Source: Sambucus nigra
Taxonomy: Eukaryota; Streptophyta; Magnoliopsida; Dipsacales; Adoxaceae
Reading direction: 5' to 3'
Length of the DNA stretch: 64,000 nt
Assembly: GCA_949130495.1 (NCBI GenBank)
Contig: OX422207.1
Location: 370,595,868-370,659,867 of the forward strand
Below the pieces are notes generated by a model, which was given only the letters and a program-made list of their open reading frames with translations, did not search any database and had not been told where the DNA came from. Below, piece by piece: positions 33,620-45,300 of this stretch. Within the stretch, counting starts at the first letter, position 1; each line of letters starts with the position of its first letter. Both the position numbers and the translations under genes were made by a program.

Positions 33620-35905
33620 ATGTTATCCTAAGAGGAGGCTCATAGGGCTGAGGCCTTTCCTCTCAGACTAATCTTTCCTCCACCCATGAAGGTCATATAC
33701 CCTGATCCTACTGAGCCTGTTGAGGTTCCTTTGCCAATGTCTGAATCATATTCTTCAAACCCTATGTCCACCTCTGAGGTTGCTGAATATGTATACTCTT
33801 TCCAAGAGGCCATGGATTGCTCCCCCCAGGGAAATTTAGTCTCTGAGGAAGCAGAGGCATCTCATCGTTCCTTATCTCTCCAAAAGGCTATCACTTCTCG
33901 TAGGTCTTCATCTGTAGAGATCTTAGAGACAACTGTAGATTTTTATGGTCCAATTCAGGCCATTCCCATAATGGCTTTTCCTGGTGACCCCTTTGAGGCT
34001 TAGGCTCAGGCTGTTGATGATAACGATGATGATGAAGGGAATGAACTTAACACCTCCAAAGTTGATGCACCTAAGAGATCCATCACTGAATACGACCTTC
34101 TCCTCTTCGGACATCTATATGTCGTTCCCACTTTTATAAAACTGAGGAAACCTCTAAAGGACGAAAGGGCCTTCGATGGGCATGAAGGAGAGCTCTGCGT
34201 CTATGAGAAGATGTTCAAACTCGGCTTCTGTCTCCCAATCCACCCCACTATCTGAGTTATCCTCTCTTATATCAACCTTGCTCCTTCTCAGCTTTCCCCC
34301 AATGCCTGGAGGGTCTTAGTTGGGGCTATAATCCTTTGGAAGGTATTTCATCACAGTGACCTTCCATTTAGGTTTTTCTTAGCTTGATACATACCCTCGT
34401 ATGCTAGAAATAATCATGGCTACTATATATTTGTATCCAGGAATTTTGAGAATAAGATGTTGTTAGTGATCTAGAATTCTAACCACAAATGGAAGGCTCA
34501 ATTCTTCTTTACCTCAGGGGATTGGGAGTTTAGCCCTAACGAGTTTTGTGGAACATCTGTACCAAGAACTCCCCTAAGATGGGGTAAGGTGTCTTTATCA
34601 ACCCAAACTGACCCTGGACTGAGCCAACATAACCGTAAGAGTGTTGAGGACCTTCACAATTAGGTAGAAGATGGTTATCTCATCAAGTACGAGCATTCGA
34701 TGACCCCTTACTATTTATCTCAGATAGGTCTTTCAGGTGACCCATTAGCTGAGCTTCGTAAGTGCTCTAGAATAAAACTTTTTTATGCTAAGCCCCATAC
34801 CTTTCATGTATATGAGCTTATAACTTCGATGTTTTATTTTTCCAGAGAGACTAGAAGGAGTTTCAGATGATCTATGGAACATGTCTGAACCAAGTGTCAT
34901 AAAGCTATTGAAGAAGCGTGGTGGCAAGAACACACCTCCCCCTGCCTAAACAAAGAAGAGGAAGGCCCCTGCCGACACTACAAAGAAAAGGAAGGCACCT
35001 GCATACCCTTCCCATGCGAGGCCTATAAAAGCCCCAAATACTGAGCGTGGTATCCCAATTTCCTCAAATGATGCTTTATCTCCCCGTCTTTCTCAGCTAA
35101 AGATTGGTGAGAGTCTTATCAGCAAAAGTGTTCGAGCCTCTGATGCCCTCGACCATGCAATGATCGAGGATGACAAACACTTTTTGCATTCAATGGATGT
35201 CCCTCTATTGGCTGAGTTTGTAGTCCATAGGGAGGTTCAGGTATTTATTTACCACTTGTGTTACCTCTGATCTTATCTATTCATTATTACTAATGTGTCT
35301 GATTCTTCTTTTTGCAGAGTGATCTCTCTCTTCATCGTCTGGTCGATTATACGTTGAAGAGGTTGCCTCTGATCCAGAAGGGAAAGGATGCTGAGAGGGT
35401 TGAGGTCGATTTCCAGAGTGAGATTACAAATTTGAAGAAAGATCTGAAGGCGATAGATGACTAGATTACCAAGACTAATGAAGACCACACCCTGGATCTG
35501 AAGGAAAAGGATGAGAGACTTCAATCAAAGGTTTATGCTGCTATCGAAGATTCTTCAGAGGCGATCATCAAGTATTATCAAACCTCTGATGATCTTATTA
35601 ACTTCGGCCTTAAGTATATGGAGAGGGGAATTAAGGTAACCAGCTAATGGGCTGCCATGAAGGAGGCCATCTCAAGAAGTCTGTCGGCTGAAGACTTTAT
35701 TGGTCTTGGTTTTGAGAATTCTTACCTTGCTAAAGCCTTGTAGGAGGTTGAGGAGGGTGGTCCTTCTAAGACCATCCAGCTAGAGGTTACTGAGATCGAT
35801 TATGGTTCTCATGATGATGATTTTGAGGTTATCCATCCAAACACTGAGCAAACCAACCCTACTGCTAATGGGTCGACCGGAGCCAGGGCACAGTCTGATG
35901 TATGA
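33620..35905 (+). pseudogene. antisense ORF in T1 with putative gypsy-type transposase domain
   Basis: Plus strand, opposite to pol. From ATG at 33686 the frame is open for 105 residues (Ser/Glu-rich). From about 34080 it reads ITEYDLLLFGHLYVVP, CVYEKMFKLGFCLPIHPTI, LAPSQLSPNAWRVLVGAIIL and, after stops, FFTSGDWEF. This is the pattern of the 'putative gypsy-type transposon' domain (PF04195-like: 'Y...F..G.R.PLHPF....L...GLAP.QL.PN.WR.L'). Next come basic nuclear-signal-like stretches (KKRKAPA), a coiled-coil-like stretch (35330-35530) and an acidic C-terminus ending near 35905. In-frame stops at several places mark decay. Despite its name the domain has no demonstrated transposase activity known to me. 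It lies between minisatellite E and the 3' LTR. Confidence 0.7.
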
Positions 35906-36120
35906 GTGTCTCACATTCATGTCTATTATTTTTGTGAAGCTTTTGTGTAACCCCATTTTGAATGAACTATAACCTCTTCTTCTTAAACAATGTAATCTTT
36001 ATGCTTCAACTGAATGATATTCCAGTTTGTTTCCTTATTACTTTGCTATGATGTTTCACTTATCGACCATATCATAAAAATTTAACGATGGGAATAAAAA
36101 CAATAACAGACATTTGTAAT

Positions 36121-36800
36121 TCAAGGTCTAAGGTCGCCAAGTTAATGGCTTCACCTCGTAATTTTACCAAATTAATGATGTTAAAGGTCTGAGGTCACCA
36201 AGTTAATGGTTTGACCTCATAATTTCACCAAATAAATGATGTTAAAGGCCTAAGGTCACAAAGTTAATGGTTTTACCTCGTAATTTAACCAAATTAATGA
36301 CGTTAAAGGGTATAAGGTCACCAAGTTAATGATGTTTCACCTCATAATTTCACCAAATTAATGATGTTAAAGGTCTGAGGTCACCAAGTTAATGATGTTT
36401 CACCTCATAATTTCTCCAAATTAATGATGTTGGAGGTCTGAGGTCACCAACTTAATGATGTTTAACCTCATAATTTTACCAAATTAATGATAGTGAAGGT
36501 CTAAGGTCACCAAGTTAATGGTTTCACCTCGTAGTTTGACCAAATTAATGGTCTGGGGTCACCAAGTTAACAATCTTTCACCTCATAATTTCACCAAATT
36601 AATGATGTTGAAGGTTTGAGGTCACCAAGTTAATGATGTTTCACCTCATAATTTTAGCAAATTAATGATGTTGAAGATCCGAGGTCACCATGTTAATGAT
36701 GTTTCACTTAATAATTTCACCAAATTAATGATGTTAAAGGTCTTAGGTCACCAAGTTAATAATGTTTCACCTAATGATTCACCAAATAAATGATGTTAAA
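36121..36800. repeat. minisatellite E, about 60-bp units
   Basis: About eleven units contain AGGTC(T/C)(A/G)AGGTCACCAAG, TTAATG, TTTCACCTCATAATTTCACC and AAATTAATGATGTT. The period is 60-64 bases. The array sits just downstream of the integrase end in T1 sense. Confidence 0.92.
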
Positions 36801-36907
36801 TACATATACATTTGAACAAAAGCATTAACAAAACATTTTTATTTTCTCATTGACATTCTCTGTATAATTTCATGCATGTATTACAAAAAGATAAAATAAT
36901 TACAACA

Positions 36908-37930
36908 TCACAAGTAATATTTTGTCAAGTTGTCGGCATTCCGGGGGTTGGATAAAGGTTCTCCTTCAATATTCTCTAGCCGATAGGTAACTGGTACAAC
37001 CTCATAAATTACCCTATAAGTACCATGCCAAGTAGGATAGAGCTTATTGGTTTTATTCCACGTCTTCTTCAGGACTAGTTCTCCCATAGCTATCGGCCTT
37101 AACTTTACCCTATGATTATAAAATCTCACAGTTCTCTGTTGATAGGCTACATATCTTATCTCTGCATCCTCTCTTCTTTCCTCAATAAAATCAAGGTCAA
37201 GTCTTCTTTCTTCCCCATTCCTCTGAGGGTCATATGACTAAACTCTATGAGTGGGAAGCCCTATCTCTGTTGGGATGATAGCCTTTGATCCATGGTCTAA
37301 CATAAATGGAGTTTCCCATGAGGGTGTCCTTACTGTCGTCCTATAAGCCCAAAGACCAGCATGTACCTCTTATATCCATCTTCCTTTGGCCTTTTCCAAC
37401 TTCTTCTTTATCCCATCAAGGATGTTCGATTTGTGACCTCAGTCTGACCATTTTCTTGGGGTCATCCAGGGGAAGAGAATAATTTCTTAATCCCTAAACT
37501 TTCATAATACTTATCTAAGGAAATATTCTTGAATTGGGTTCCATTGTCTTAGATGAGGGTGTTTGGAAGGACATACCTACATATGATGTTCTTCCATATG
37601 AACTGGAAGGTATTGTGCTCAATGATTGTGATCATCAGCTCGGCCTCTACCTATTTGGAGAAATAATCAATTGCCATAATTAAGTACCGATAGTTGCTTA
37701 CATCCCTTAGCAAGGGTCCTACCAAATCAATGCCCCATAGTGAAAATGGCTAAGGGGAGTTGATAAAAGTCAGAGGTTGGTGCGGCTGATGGGGGATGGT
37801 GGAGAACCTCTATCACTTATCACATTTCTTCGCATACGCAGCTGCATCTTTGTCCAAGGTCGCCCACCAGTACCCCTGAGTGATTATCCTTTTAGCCAAT
37901 GACCTTCCTCCGATGTGGCTTTAACAAGAG
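36908..37930 (-). pseudogene. T1 integrase
   Basis: The minus strand shows, in order: a zinc-binding start near 37920 (SHIGGRSLAKRIITQGYWW, AYAKKCDKW); the catalytic core with GIDLVGPL (first Asp, near 37730), LPNTLI then DNGTQF (second Asp, near 37550) and ENGQTE (Glu, near 37455); and a C-terminal part (37129-36908) with YNHRVKLRPIAMGELVLKK and WHGTYRV ending DNLTKYYL. Several stops interrupt the core (KW*RFST, LI*DNG, PG*PQENG). Integrase would join element cDNA to chromosomal DNA. The catalytic triad survives but the frame does not. Confidence 0.88.
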
Positions 37931-38886
37931 TCCTCATGCAAATATTGCAAGATGTATGGAACCTTTGAAGGACGAATGCATCTGAGAAGAGGGAGCAAGA
38001 ACCCCTTTTTGTACAGGACATCTCCCATAATGGAGAATTTAGCAGCTCTGAAGCTCAGTTTTCTCATGTCTAATTTTGACTCTGGTTGTTCTCCCTCTCT
38101 GATGTATCTGATAAAAGGATCCATCCATGAGTCTCCCATACTTAGATTTAGGGAAGGTCTATCAACCTCTTCCTCTTCGATGGCCGGCTTGAGAAGAATC
38201 TCATCTCGTACTGTTCTCCTTATGTTTGTTCTTATTGCCGAAGCTAACCTCGCGAGTGCATCATCTCGACTGTTGTTTATCCATTTTATCCTCTTCATCT
38301 TTACTTCCTTGAACCTTTCTAGCATCGATCTCACCCTCTTAACATATCTGGCCATCCTTTCATCTTTGGTTTCATATACCCCCAGAATTTGGTTCACGAC
38401 TAATGTTGAGTCACTATGGACTAAGAGTTGGCCGACACCGAGGGCTTTTGCCAAAGAGAGACCTACTATTAAAGCCTCATACTCTGACTCATTATTGGAG
38501 GATTTAAAGTTGAACCTCAGTGCATACTCAATATCTATACCATATGGTGCCGATAATATTAGCCCCGAACCCATTCTGTTTTTGCAGGTCGACCCATCAA
38601 CGAAGAGGTTCCAGATGGTTTCATTTAAAGAGAAGTTCTCTTCTGATAGGATCCATTGCTTGAAGAGGTATCTCTCTTCTTCATTCTCAACTTTTATATG
38701 TTTAGTTGTACTTATATCAACCTCGTCTGAAGTTCGATCGATGTTATTTTCTAGTGGCTCATCTGTGGCCTCATGACTCTTCTCAACCTCAGCCTCATCA
38801 AAGGTAAATTCGGCCATAAAATCTGCTAGGGCTTGTCCCTTGATGGCAACCCTGGGTTGATAAAAAATATTGTACCCCCAGTTCAA
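37921..38886 (-). pseudogene. T1 second (archaeal-type) RNase H region
   Basis: An open frame of 321 residues. It begins in the connection segment (GQALADFMAEFT). An RNase H fold then shows FVDGS (first Asp), NNESEYEALIVGL (Glu), LVHSDSTLVVNQI (second Asp) and NSRDDALARLAS (last Asp). All four acidic positions are present. The tail leads into the integrase start. Together with the RNase H just upstream it gives the dual arrangement known from Tat elements. The 274-residue plus-strand ORF over it is a shadow. Confidence 0.88.
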
Positions 38887-39300
38887 TTACCCAATTCATT
38901 AGCCTCCTTGATTTCTCAGGCTTATGGAGGACTTGTCTGAGTGGGGAATTAGTGAGGATGACCATGGAATGAGCTTGGAAGTATGGATTTATTTTCCTAG
39001 AAGCATGTATCAAATCATAAGCTAACTTTTCCATCCGAGGGTACTTCTACTCAGACCCTTGGAGTGCCTTCCTATTGAAGTACATTGGTCTATGTACCCC
39101 GTCTTCTTCTTTTACTATTGCAGCACCGATGGCTGGGCCTAAGACATCTAAATATACATGCAACTTCTCAACCTGAATTGTTCGAGATAGGAGTAAAGGG
39201 GATCCGAGGTACGACTGAAGTTCTTTAAAAGATTTGTCACACTCCTCATTCTATACTAAGGCTTTTCTAAGAATTTTAAAAAAAGGAAGACATTTATCTA
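38798..39300 (-). pseudogene. T1 first (gypsy) RNase H
   Basis: Minus-strand motifs MEKLAYDLIHASRKINPYFQ, AHSMVILTNSPLRQVLHKPE and RRLMNWVIELG are those of the RT-linked RNase H of Ty3/gypsy elements. It lies in a different frame from the second RNase H, so a frameshift occurs between them near 38880. Confidence 0.82.
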
Positions 39301-39334
39301 GAGCTCAAGAGACGAACTTACTAAGTACAGCCAC

Positions 39335-39990
39335 TCATCTGGTTAACCTCTGAATGTCTTTGATGTTTTTGGGTGTCTTCATTTCCAAAAAAGACTTGAT
39401 CTTCTCGGGGTTAGCCTCTATCCCCCTTTGGTTGACGATGAAAGCCAAAAACTTTCCATCTCTGATCCCAAAGACACATTTGGCTAGGTTGAGCTTTATT
39501 ATGTACTTGTCCATGGTATCAAAAGTTCTTTTGAGGTCGTACACATGAGTGTCGACCCTCAGACTCTTCGTCAGCATGTCATCGTCATAGACTTCTAAGG
39601 TTTTGCCTATATGATCCTCAAACATCTTATTTACAAGACTTTGGTAATTAGCCCCTGCATTTTTCAGTCCGAAGGGCATGACCTTATAATAATAGGTCCC
39701 CTTGTCTGTAATGAAGGTTATCTTCTCTAAGCCAGTCGAGTCCATAAAGATCTGATTATACTCGAAATATTCATCCATGAAGCTCATGATCTCATGTCAT
39801 GTTGTGGAATCCACTATCTGATCTATACGAGGTAGGGTAAAACTATCCTTTGTAAAAGACATGTTAAAATCTTTGAAGTCTACACACATCCTCCACTTCC
39901 TATTAGCTTTAGGCACTATAACAGCATTGGATAGCCACTCAAGATATATAATTTTTCTAATAAACTTGGCTTCCTCCATCTTTTGAACCT
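39335..39990 (-). pseudogene. T1 reverse transcriptase
   Basis: Two pieces in the same frame. 39979-39797 reads EWLSNAVIVPKANRKWRMCV, DFKDFN and DSFTLPRIDQIVD. 39787-39335 reads GLEKITFITDKGTYYYKVMP, FGLKNAGANYQ, then VYDDDMLTKS at the catalytic site. The usual gypsy motif Y-(V/I)-D-D appears as YDDD here. A stop separates the pieces. Confidence 0.9.
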
Positions 39991-40401
39991 TGTATTTAAT
40001 AACCTCATAGTTTTCTCTTGAGTAGATCCTTCTTCTCTACTTAATGGGCTTGGCAACCTCTATAATATTATTTTTATAGAACATAATCTCAGGATCAATA
40101 CCGAGCATGTTTGCATGGCTTCAAGCAAAGATACGTTGTCTCTTCCTTAACAGCTTCACTAGCTCCTCCTTGATCTCAAGTCTTAAGGCTTTGCCTACTT
40201 GTATGGTTTTTTCAGGCTAGTCCTCATTAAGGATGATGGATTTTACCTCCTCTACAACCTCTCCCTTTTTTAGCTTTGCTTCATCTCTAGGATCAAGGGT
40301 GTCAATGTTATCAGTAGTTATTGCCCTCTTATGACCTTCTATCTCTTTTGCGGAGTTAAAATAGCATTCACGCACTGACGTTTGGTCACCTTTCACTTCC
40401 C

Positions 40402-40842
40402 CTACTCCATAGGAGTTGGTAACTTTAGCATCTGATGAACCATTGAAGGCACAACCTTAAATTCCTTGAGGGCCACTCGTCCCATGATGAGGTTATAGGC
40501 TGAGAAGACATTTTTATCTATCACAAAGAAATTTATTTTTCTTGTCAACCTCTTCGGCCATTCATCTCCCATTCCCACATCCATTTTATAAATTCCCAAT
40601 GGATGGACCTTCTCCCCGTTGCGGCCAATCAGGGGGTAATGATAAGGGACAAGCCTTGCGCGGCTGAGACCCAAACTCTTGAAACATGGCCAAAACATAA
40701 TGTCTGCAGAACTACCCCCATCCACAAGGATCCTCTGAACTTCAAATACATGCACCCTCGTGGTGATAACTAGAGGGTCATCGTGAGGGGCTAAGATACC
40801 CTTGAAATCAAGTCGCGAGAAACCTACTGCGAGGGTGTCCAT
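40402..40842 (-). pseudogene. T1 aspartic protease
   Basis: A 146-residue frame with PHDDPLVI, then ILVDGGSSADIMF (active-site Asp in the D-G-G form found in Tat elements), LIGRNGEKVHPLG and AYNLIMGR. The protease would cleave the Gag-Pol polyprotein. It is in a different frame from gag and RT. Confidence 0.87.
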
Positions 40843-41099
40843 GCCTACTTTTTTCTTTTCTCAAGTTTGATCACTATTGAAGCCAAGTTTATAAGCTCAT
40901 CTTTGGTCACTGCTTTATCATCTACCACATGAGCCTTGCAATCATCTACCTTTGTACCACCCCCTTATAGTCCTCTTCATATAGCACTTACACCAAAAGA
41001 GATAATGATAACTCTCTTTATCGGGACATTGTCATCCTTCGGTGAGAGGTCAAGGTCATTGTCATCATCATCAGAGGAATCATCTTTCCTGGCAGGGTT

Positions 41100-42950
41100 G
41101 TCTTATCAAAATTTATCATTTATTTTTTTTCTTGGGTCAGCTCGGCCATCCTTTGGAGATCTTGTATCCACATACTTTCTCAGCTTTCCAGACTTCATCA
41201 TTTTTTCAATCTCATCCTTCAAGGCGAAACATTTGTCAGTTAGATGGTCATGATCTTGATGGAACTCGCACCATAAATTCTTGTTTCTCTTATGTGTAGG
41301 AGCCTTTAACTTCTCTGGCCATCTTAAAGACCTGTCATTCTTTATCTCATTGAGGATGTGTTCACAGCTCACAGTTAAAGGAGTATAGTCTGTAAACTTG
41401 TCATCTGCAACCCTCTTCTTTCCATCCTTCTTCTTCTAGAACTTCCCACTGCTACTTCCATTATCATCCTCATATTTCGTAGCCATTGCTTCCTATGCAT
41501 TCATTACCTTTCGAGTTGTTGCTAACAGTTCATCCATAGACTTAGGAGGGTCTTTATAAAGCTTCCAGATTAGCTTTACCTTCTGAAGTCCTCCAATGAG
41601 GGAAGTTATGGATATACTCTCTTCATAGTCCTCTACCTCTATCGTTTCCTTGTTCAACCTCGTGATATAGTATCTAAGGCTTTTATTTTTCCTTTGCTTT
41701 GTATAAAGTGATTGGGTCTTCTTCTTCTGAGGCCTTACCCCAAAACAGAAGTTATGAATGAACTACTCATCCAAACCTTTAAAACTCTCAATTGAATTTT
41801 TAGGAAGACAAGTGAACCAGATATGTGCAGCCCCAGTTAGAGTGCTTGAGAAAGCTCGGCATCTCATCTCATCAGAGATTAAATAAATGTCTGGTGCAGA
41901 CTGGTACATCTCAATATGATGGACTAGGTTGGTACTTCCATCATACTTGGGAGACACCACTGGAGGTTTAAATTTGGTAGGGTTGGGAAGTTGACAATCC
42001 TTTCCACAAATGGTGAACCCTTTGAGTACCCCCTCTGTAATGGGTCTCGACTTTTTATGAGATCCCTTATCTACTCTTTTATCTTTTGAATAGATTCATT
42101 CCAGGACTTAATAATGTGGTTTGGCCGAGGTTATCCCAGGCCACCTCAAATCGAGTTCTCCAGTTGCAGCACAATGTCGGCTATTGACCTCCCCCTGATC
42201 ATAATCTCGGATATGTAGGGGTCGGCCATGATGGGGCCGATAGTGGCAACCCTCTCTTCATGAGCCAGTGATGCTTCTTGACCTGGACATCCTTTCTCGT
42301 AGGTCATTGATTGGGTAGAGTCTTTCGAAGTCCTACCCTCTACTTAATCAATCAAAACCTGAACCTCTTTGACGGGCATCGTAGTCTCATCTTACACCTT
42401 GACCTCGGCTCTACTGGATAGGACGTACAATATTGTTTGAGATCTCATATGGCTCCCAACATTCAGTTGGAGCATCTTCTTCCTCTATATCGTCATACCT
42501 ATCCTCCAGGCAAGGGTTTCCTTTCCTCCCCAGGCGCAAACACCTAGGGTCAGCAACGTCCCTCTGTCGTTGAGGAGGAGGTAGGTCCTTTCGTGGTGCC
42601 TGGGGTGGTCCCTTGGCCTCATATTATCCATGAACAGCTGCAGGAGTAATCATCTCCAGAAAGACCTCAGGTGGTCTCATTAACATATTATGGCTGAGTT
42701 GAGCAGACTGATCATGAATAGCTTGTTCAGTAATAGCTCAGGACTTCAAGGATGCCACCACCTCTGCTATCTCGGACTTGGGTGGCGCTTGGCTAGAACT
42801 GGGCCCTCGAACACCAGATCATGGAGGTGGTAACTCTGGTTCCTTAGAAAAAATACTATAGAGCTTGTAAATGAAAACATTAGAGAGCTTGATACCTTTA
42901 AGGATCTCTTTTAATGGTGAAATATCTCCACGCGTTGGTGGAGGCCTATT
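41100..42950 (-). pseudogene. T1 gag
   Basis: The capsid-like domain is seen at 41960-41763 (SPKYDGSTNLVHHIEMYQ, DEMRCRAFSSTLTGAAHIWF). The C-terminal nucleic-acid-binding piece is at 41372-41106 (SLRWPEKLKAP, WCEFHQDHDHLTDKCFALKD). The latter has the CxxH...HxxxxC box of Tat gags. Between and upstream, frames are broken; the N-terminal third up to about 42950 has no clean ORF. A closely similar gag lies on the plus strand at 51450-52424. Confidence 0.8.
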
Positions 42951-43010
42951 GCACCACCAGGATCTCCAATGAGGTCAAGCTTCAAGAAGGAAGAGATATA
43001 GCTTCTCGTT

Positions 43011-43029
43011 CCCATGGACGGTGCCAAAA
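43011..43029 (-). promoter_or_regulatory. primer-binding site of T1
   Basis: The minus strand reads TTTTGGCACCGTCCATGGG, a one- or two-base variant of the TTTGGCGCCGTC(T/C)GTGGG form common in gypsy elements. It lies just inside the LTR end. Confidence 0.78.
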
Positions 43030-43032
43030 TTA

Positions 43033-43883
43033 TGATGCTAAGAATATCACCACCAGATGAGGTGTTGATAAGCTCAAGTTAGCAATAACAATGGCAGCTC
43101 AAGAGTAATATTTAGTTGAAGGAGATGAGTAGAAGAGGAGAAACACTCACATATAAGTGGTTCAGCCAATTTGGCCTACGTCCACTGTGAGTGTGTGTAA
43201 GTTCCACTAGAATGAGGGAACTAATGGCCTATGATACAATCTCTCACTTTCTCTCTACTGTGTATTTTTACAGATCTCCCGCTAGGGTTACAATTATGGA
43301 TCCCCTCCAAGGAAGGATAAGACATGTATTTATGGTGCTTGGGGGTGTAATGTACCCCCTAACCTTTCCATGAGCATGTGTTAGTTGAATACACTAGTCA
43401 TATGTGGACACCTGGCTGTGCCATATGTGAGGAATGATGACCAAATATTCCCTCACGTGAGGGGAATGATTTGGTTATAACTGATTTGCCACTTATTCCA
43501 AGTCTTCCATGAGCTTGTGTGTTCTCGGACTTGTGACATTATCTGGTCGAATCTCGAACCCTGAGTACGATGTTGGGACCTCGGCCCAGTCGAGCACGAT
43601 GTTAGGCGATAGTTGCTTTGTCCTGTTAATCATAATCATGACCTCGTCCTCAGAGACTGGCTAAGGTTAGGTATGAGGTAAGGTTAAGTGTCAGTTAAGG
43701 CAGAGTACGATGTTGGCAATAGCCTGAGATCGTAATATGTTGTTGACCTCGGTCGCTGGCCGACCGAGGTTGGTCAATGAGGAATCGACCTTTCAGAAGA
43801 TGACCTTTCTAAGGGCTACTGTGAGCCTCCTAATGACTCGAATGTCAGGTTGGTGACTCCAGGTACGAGGGTACACTTTTGTA
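43033..43883 (-). repeat. 5' LTR of T1
   Basis: It matches 32063-32867 through words such as ACCAGATGAGGTGTTGATAA and CTAGGGTTACAATTATGGAT. The outer edge is inferred: similarity ends at about 43878 (GGGTACACTTTTG), after which the sequence is T0 gag. LTR divergence is greater than in E2, so T1 is older. Confidence 0.88.
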
Positions 43884-45300
43884 TATTATTTATGATACCC
43901 CAGTCAATTAAACCTTGGATTACATTCTGGAGGACGAAGCACTGATTAGTGGTATAGCTGACAGTTTGGAAAAAATCACAATGGGAATCGGATTTGAATT
44001 TTTTAGGAAGTGGGTTTAGTAGTGGATGAGGGTCCAATGGTTTGATGAGGTTTTGGATTAGCAAGGCTTGGTAGACTTTAGACATGGGAGAATGGAGCTC
44101 GGGGTATTCTTTTCTTACTGGACTAGAACGACTTTCTGGTGCCCAAGTGGTAGCGGGCTGAGAGATGTTAACATCTTTTTGCATAGCGGGCTGAGAAATG
44201 ATCATGACAAATTCTTATCACGGTCTTGACATGATCATTGACCATGATAAAAAAAATGCATGTTTTTTTGGTACGATCAATGCCCGTGATAAGGCTGGCT
44301 GACTCAAAAGTGGTAATTTAGCCTTTTTGGTGTAGTGGTTGTTGATGGTCGAGACTGTAGCAGGCTTCTCATATTTTCTTAGAGTGAACTGTCTGGAGAC
44401 TTTCTTTGGCTCATCTTCTATCTTAGTAATACTTTATTCAATATCCACTCTCGCTTCTCGGAGGGCTCAAAAATATGAATAATATTGTTCTCCCATCATC
44501 GTTCGAACATGGGGTAAGAAGCTTTTCTTAAAAATACTAACTTGCTCCTCTTCGAAAGGACGGTTGATCATAGTGCCCACTTTATCCCTCCACTTGACTA
44601 TGAAATTGCTTACATTTTCTATTGGGTTATGCTAGAGAAGTTCTAGATCACGGAGTGTAACCTTCAACTCCTCGTTGCATTTGTACTATAAGATGAATTC
44701 ATGGGCAACATCCTCCCAATTGCGAATTATGTATTCCTTGAGGGATAGAAACCAACAAATAGCATAGTCCTTCAAAGAAGGTTAGAACATATGGGCCATT
44801 ATTACCTCTCAAGGACCTAGGAGAGTCATGGCTTAGTGGTAGCTTCGGAGATGAATAATTGGGGGCCCTTTACCCCCGAACTTCTCAATGTTAACCGTCT
44901 TGAACTTTTTCAACAACCTTGCTTTAGGGTAGGGAGACATATATATATATATATATATATGTAATACATGTATTTCCTAAAGATTTAGACCTTGTTAAAC
45001 TTCTTAGTTAACATCTTAAGGTCATAAATGACCTTGTTTAACTATTCTGCCTTCAAAGGTACTAGAAGGTTAGCCCCTAGTTGGGAAAGATTCGACATAG
45101 GGATTTAAGATGTTGGGGGACCATTGGCAGGAGGGGCACATGGAGCATTTTGATATTCTTTTGGGGCCCAAACAGGCACAGGGTGGACCCATAGCATGAG
45201 GCAAGATGACTTCGGGCTCCTCCAATATTTAGGTCTAGTTTTGTTGCATCTCATAAACCTCAGTTTGAAGGTTATCACTCTTGGCGGTAAGTTGGACAAT
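43884..45300 (-). pseudogene. T0 gag, 5' part
   Basis: The capsid-like domain lies at about 44900-44450 on the minus strand: IEKFGGKGPPIIHLRSY, EYIIRNWEDVAHEFI, NPIENVSNFIVKWRDKVGTM, INRPFEEEQVSIFKKSFLPH. Downstream, 44205-43884 reads LIQNLIKPLDPHPLLNPLPK, DSHCDFFQTVSYTTNQC and NVIQGLIDWGIINN, where T1 begins. A poorly matching patch (about 44210-44337) interrupts. Stops occur within (SYH*AMT, LL*HNP). A TATATA run lies at 44940-44960. Confidence 0.82.

Larger units (their letters stand above)
32063..43883 (-). mobile_element. Tat-lineage Ty3/gypsy element T1, full layout, decayed
   Basis: The minus-strand order is 5' LTR (43883-43033), PBS, gag, protease, reverse transcriptase, RNase H, a second RNase H, integrase, minisatellite E, an antisense ORF on the plus strand, PPT and 3' LTR (32867-32063). 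Two tandem RNase H domains and the antisense ORF place it in the Tat lineage. Several frameshifts and stops separate the domains, so it is inactive. It lies inside the gag of T0. Confidence 0.88.

Noticed and set aside
37952..38776. 274-residue plus-strand ORF
   Set aside because: It lies exactly over the minus-strand RNase H of T1, whose motifs are unmistakable. Its own translation is Ser/Leu-rich without motifs, so it is a shadow.
44210..44337. CACTA-like end (CACTACACCAAAAAGG on the minus strand) within T0 gag
   Set aside because: No partner terminus or 3-bp duplication was found, and the gag flanks do not show a clean insertion. Kept only as a patch that does not match gag.
44344..44348. 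GATGG as the T1 target-site duplication, matching GATGG at 32062-32066
   Set aside because: T0 gag sequence already runs from 43884 to the right, so T1 must end near 43883. The shared 12-base word CCATCAACAACC looks like chance.
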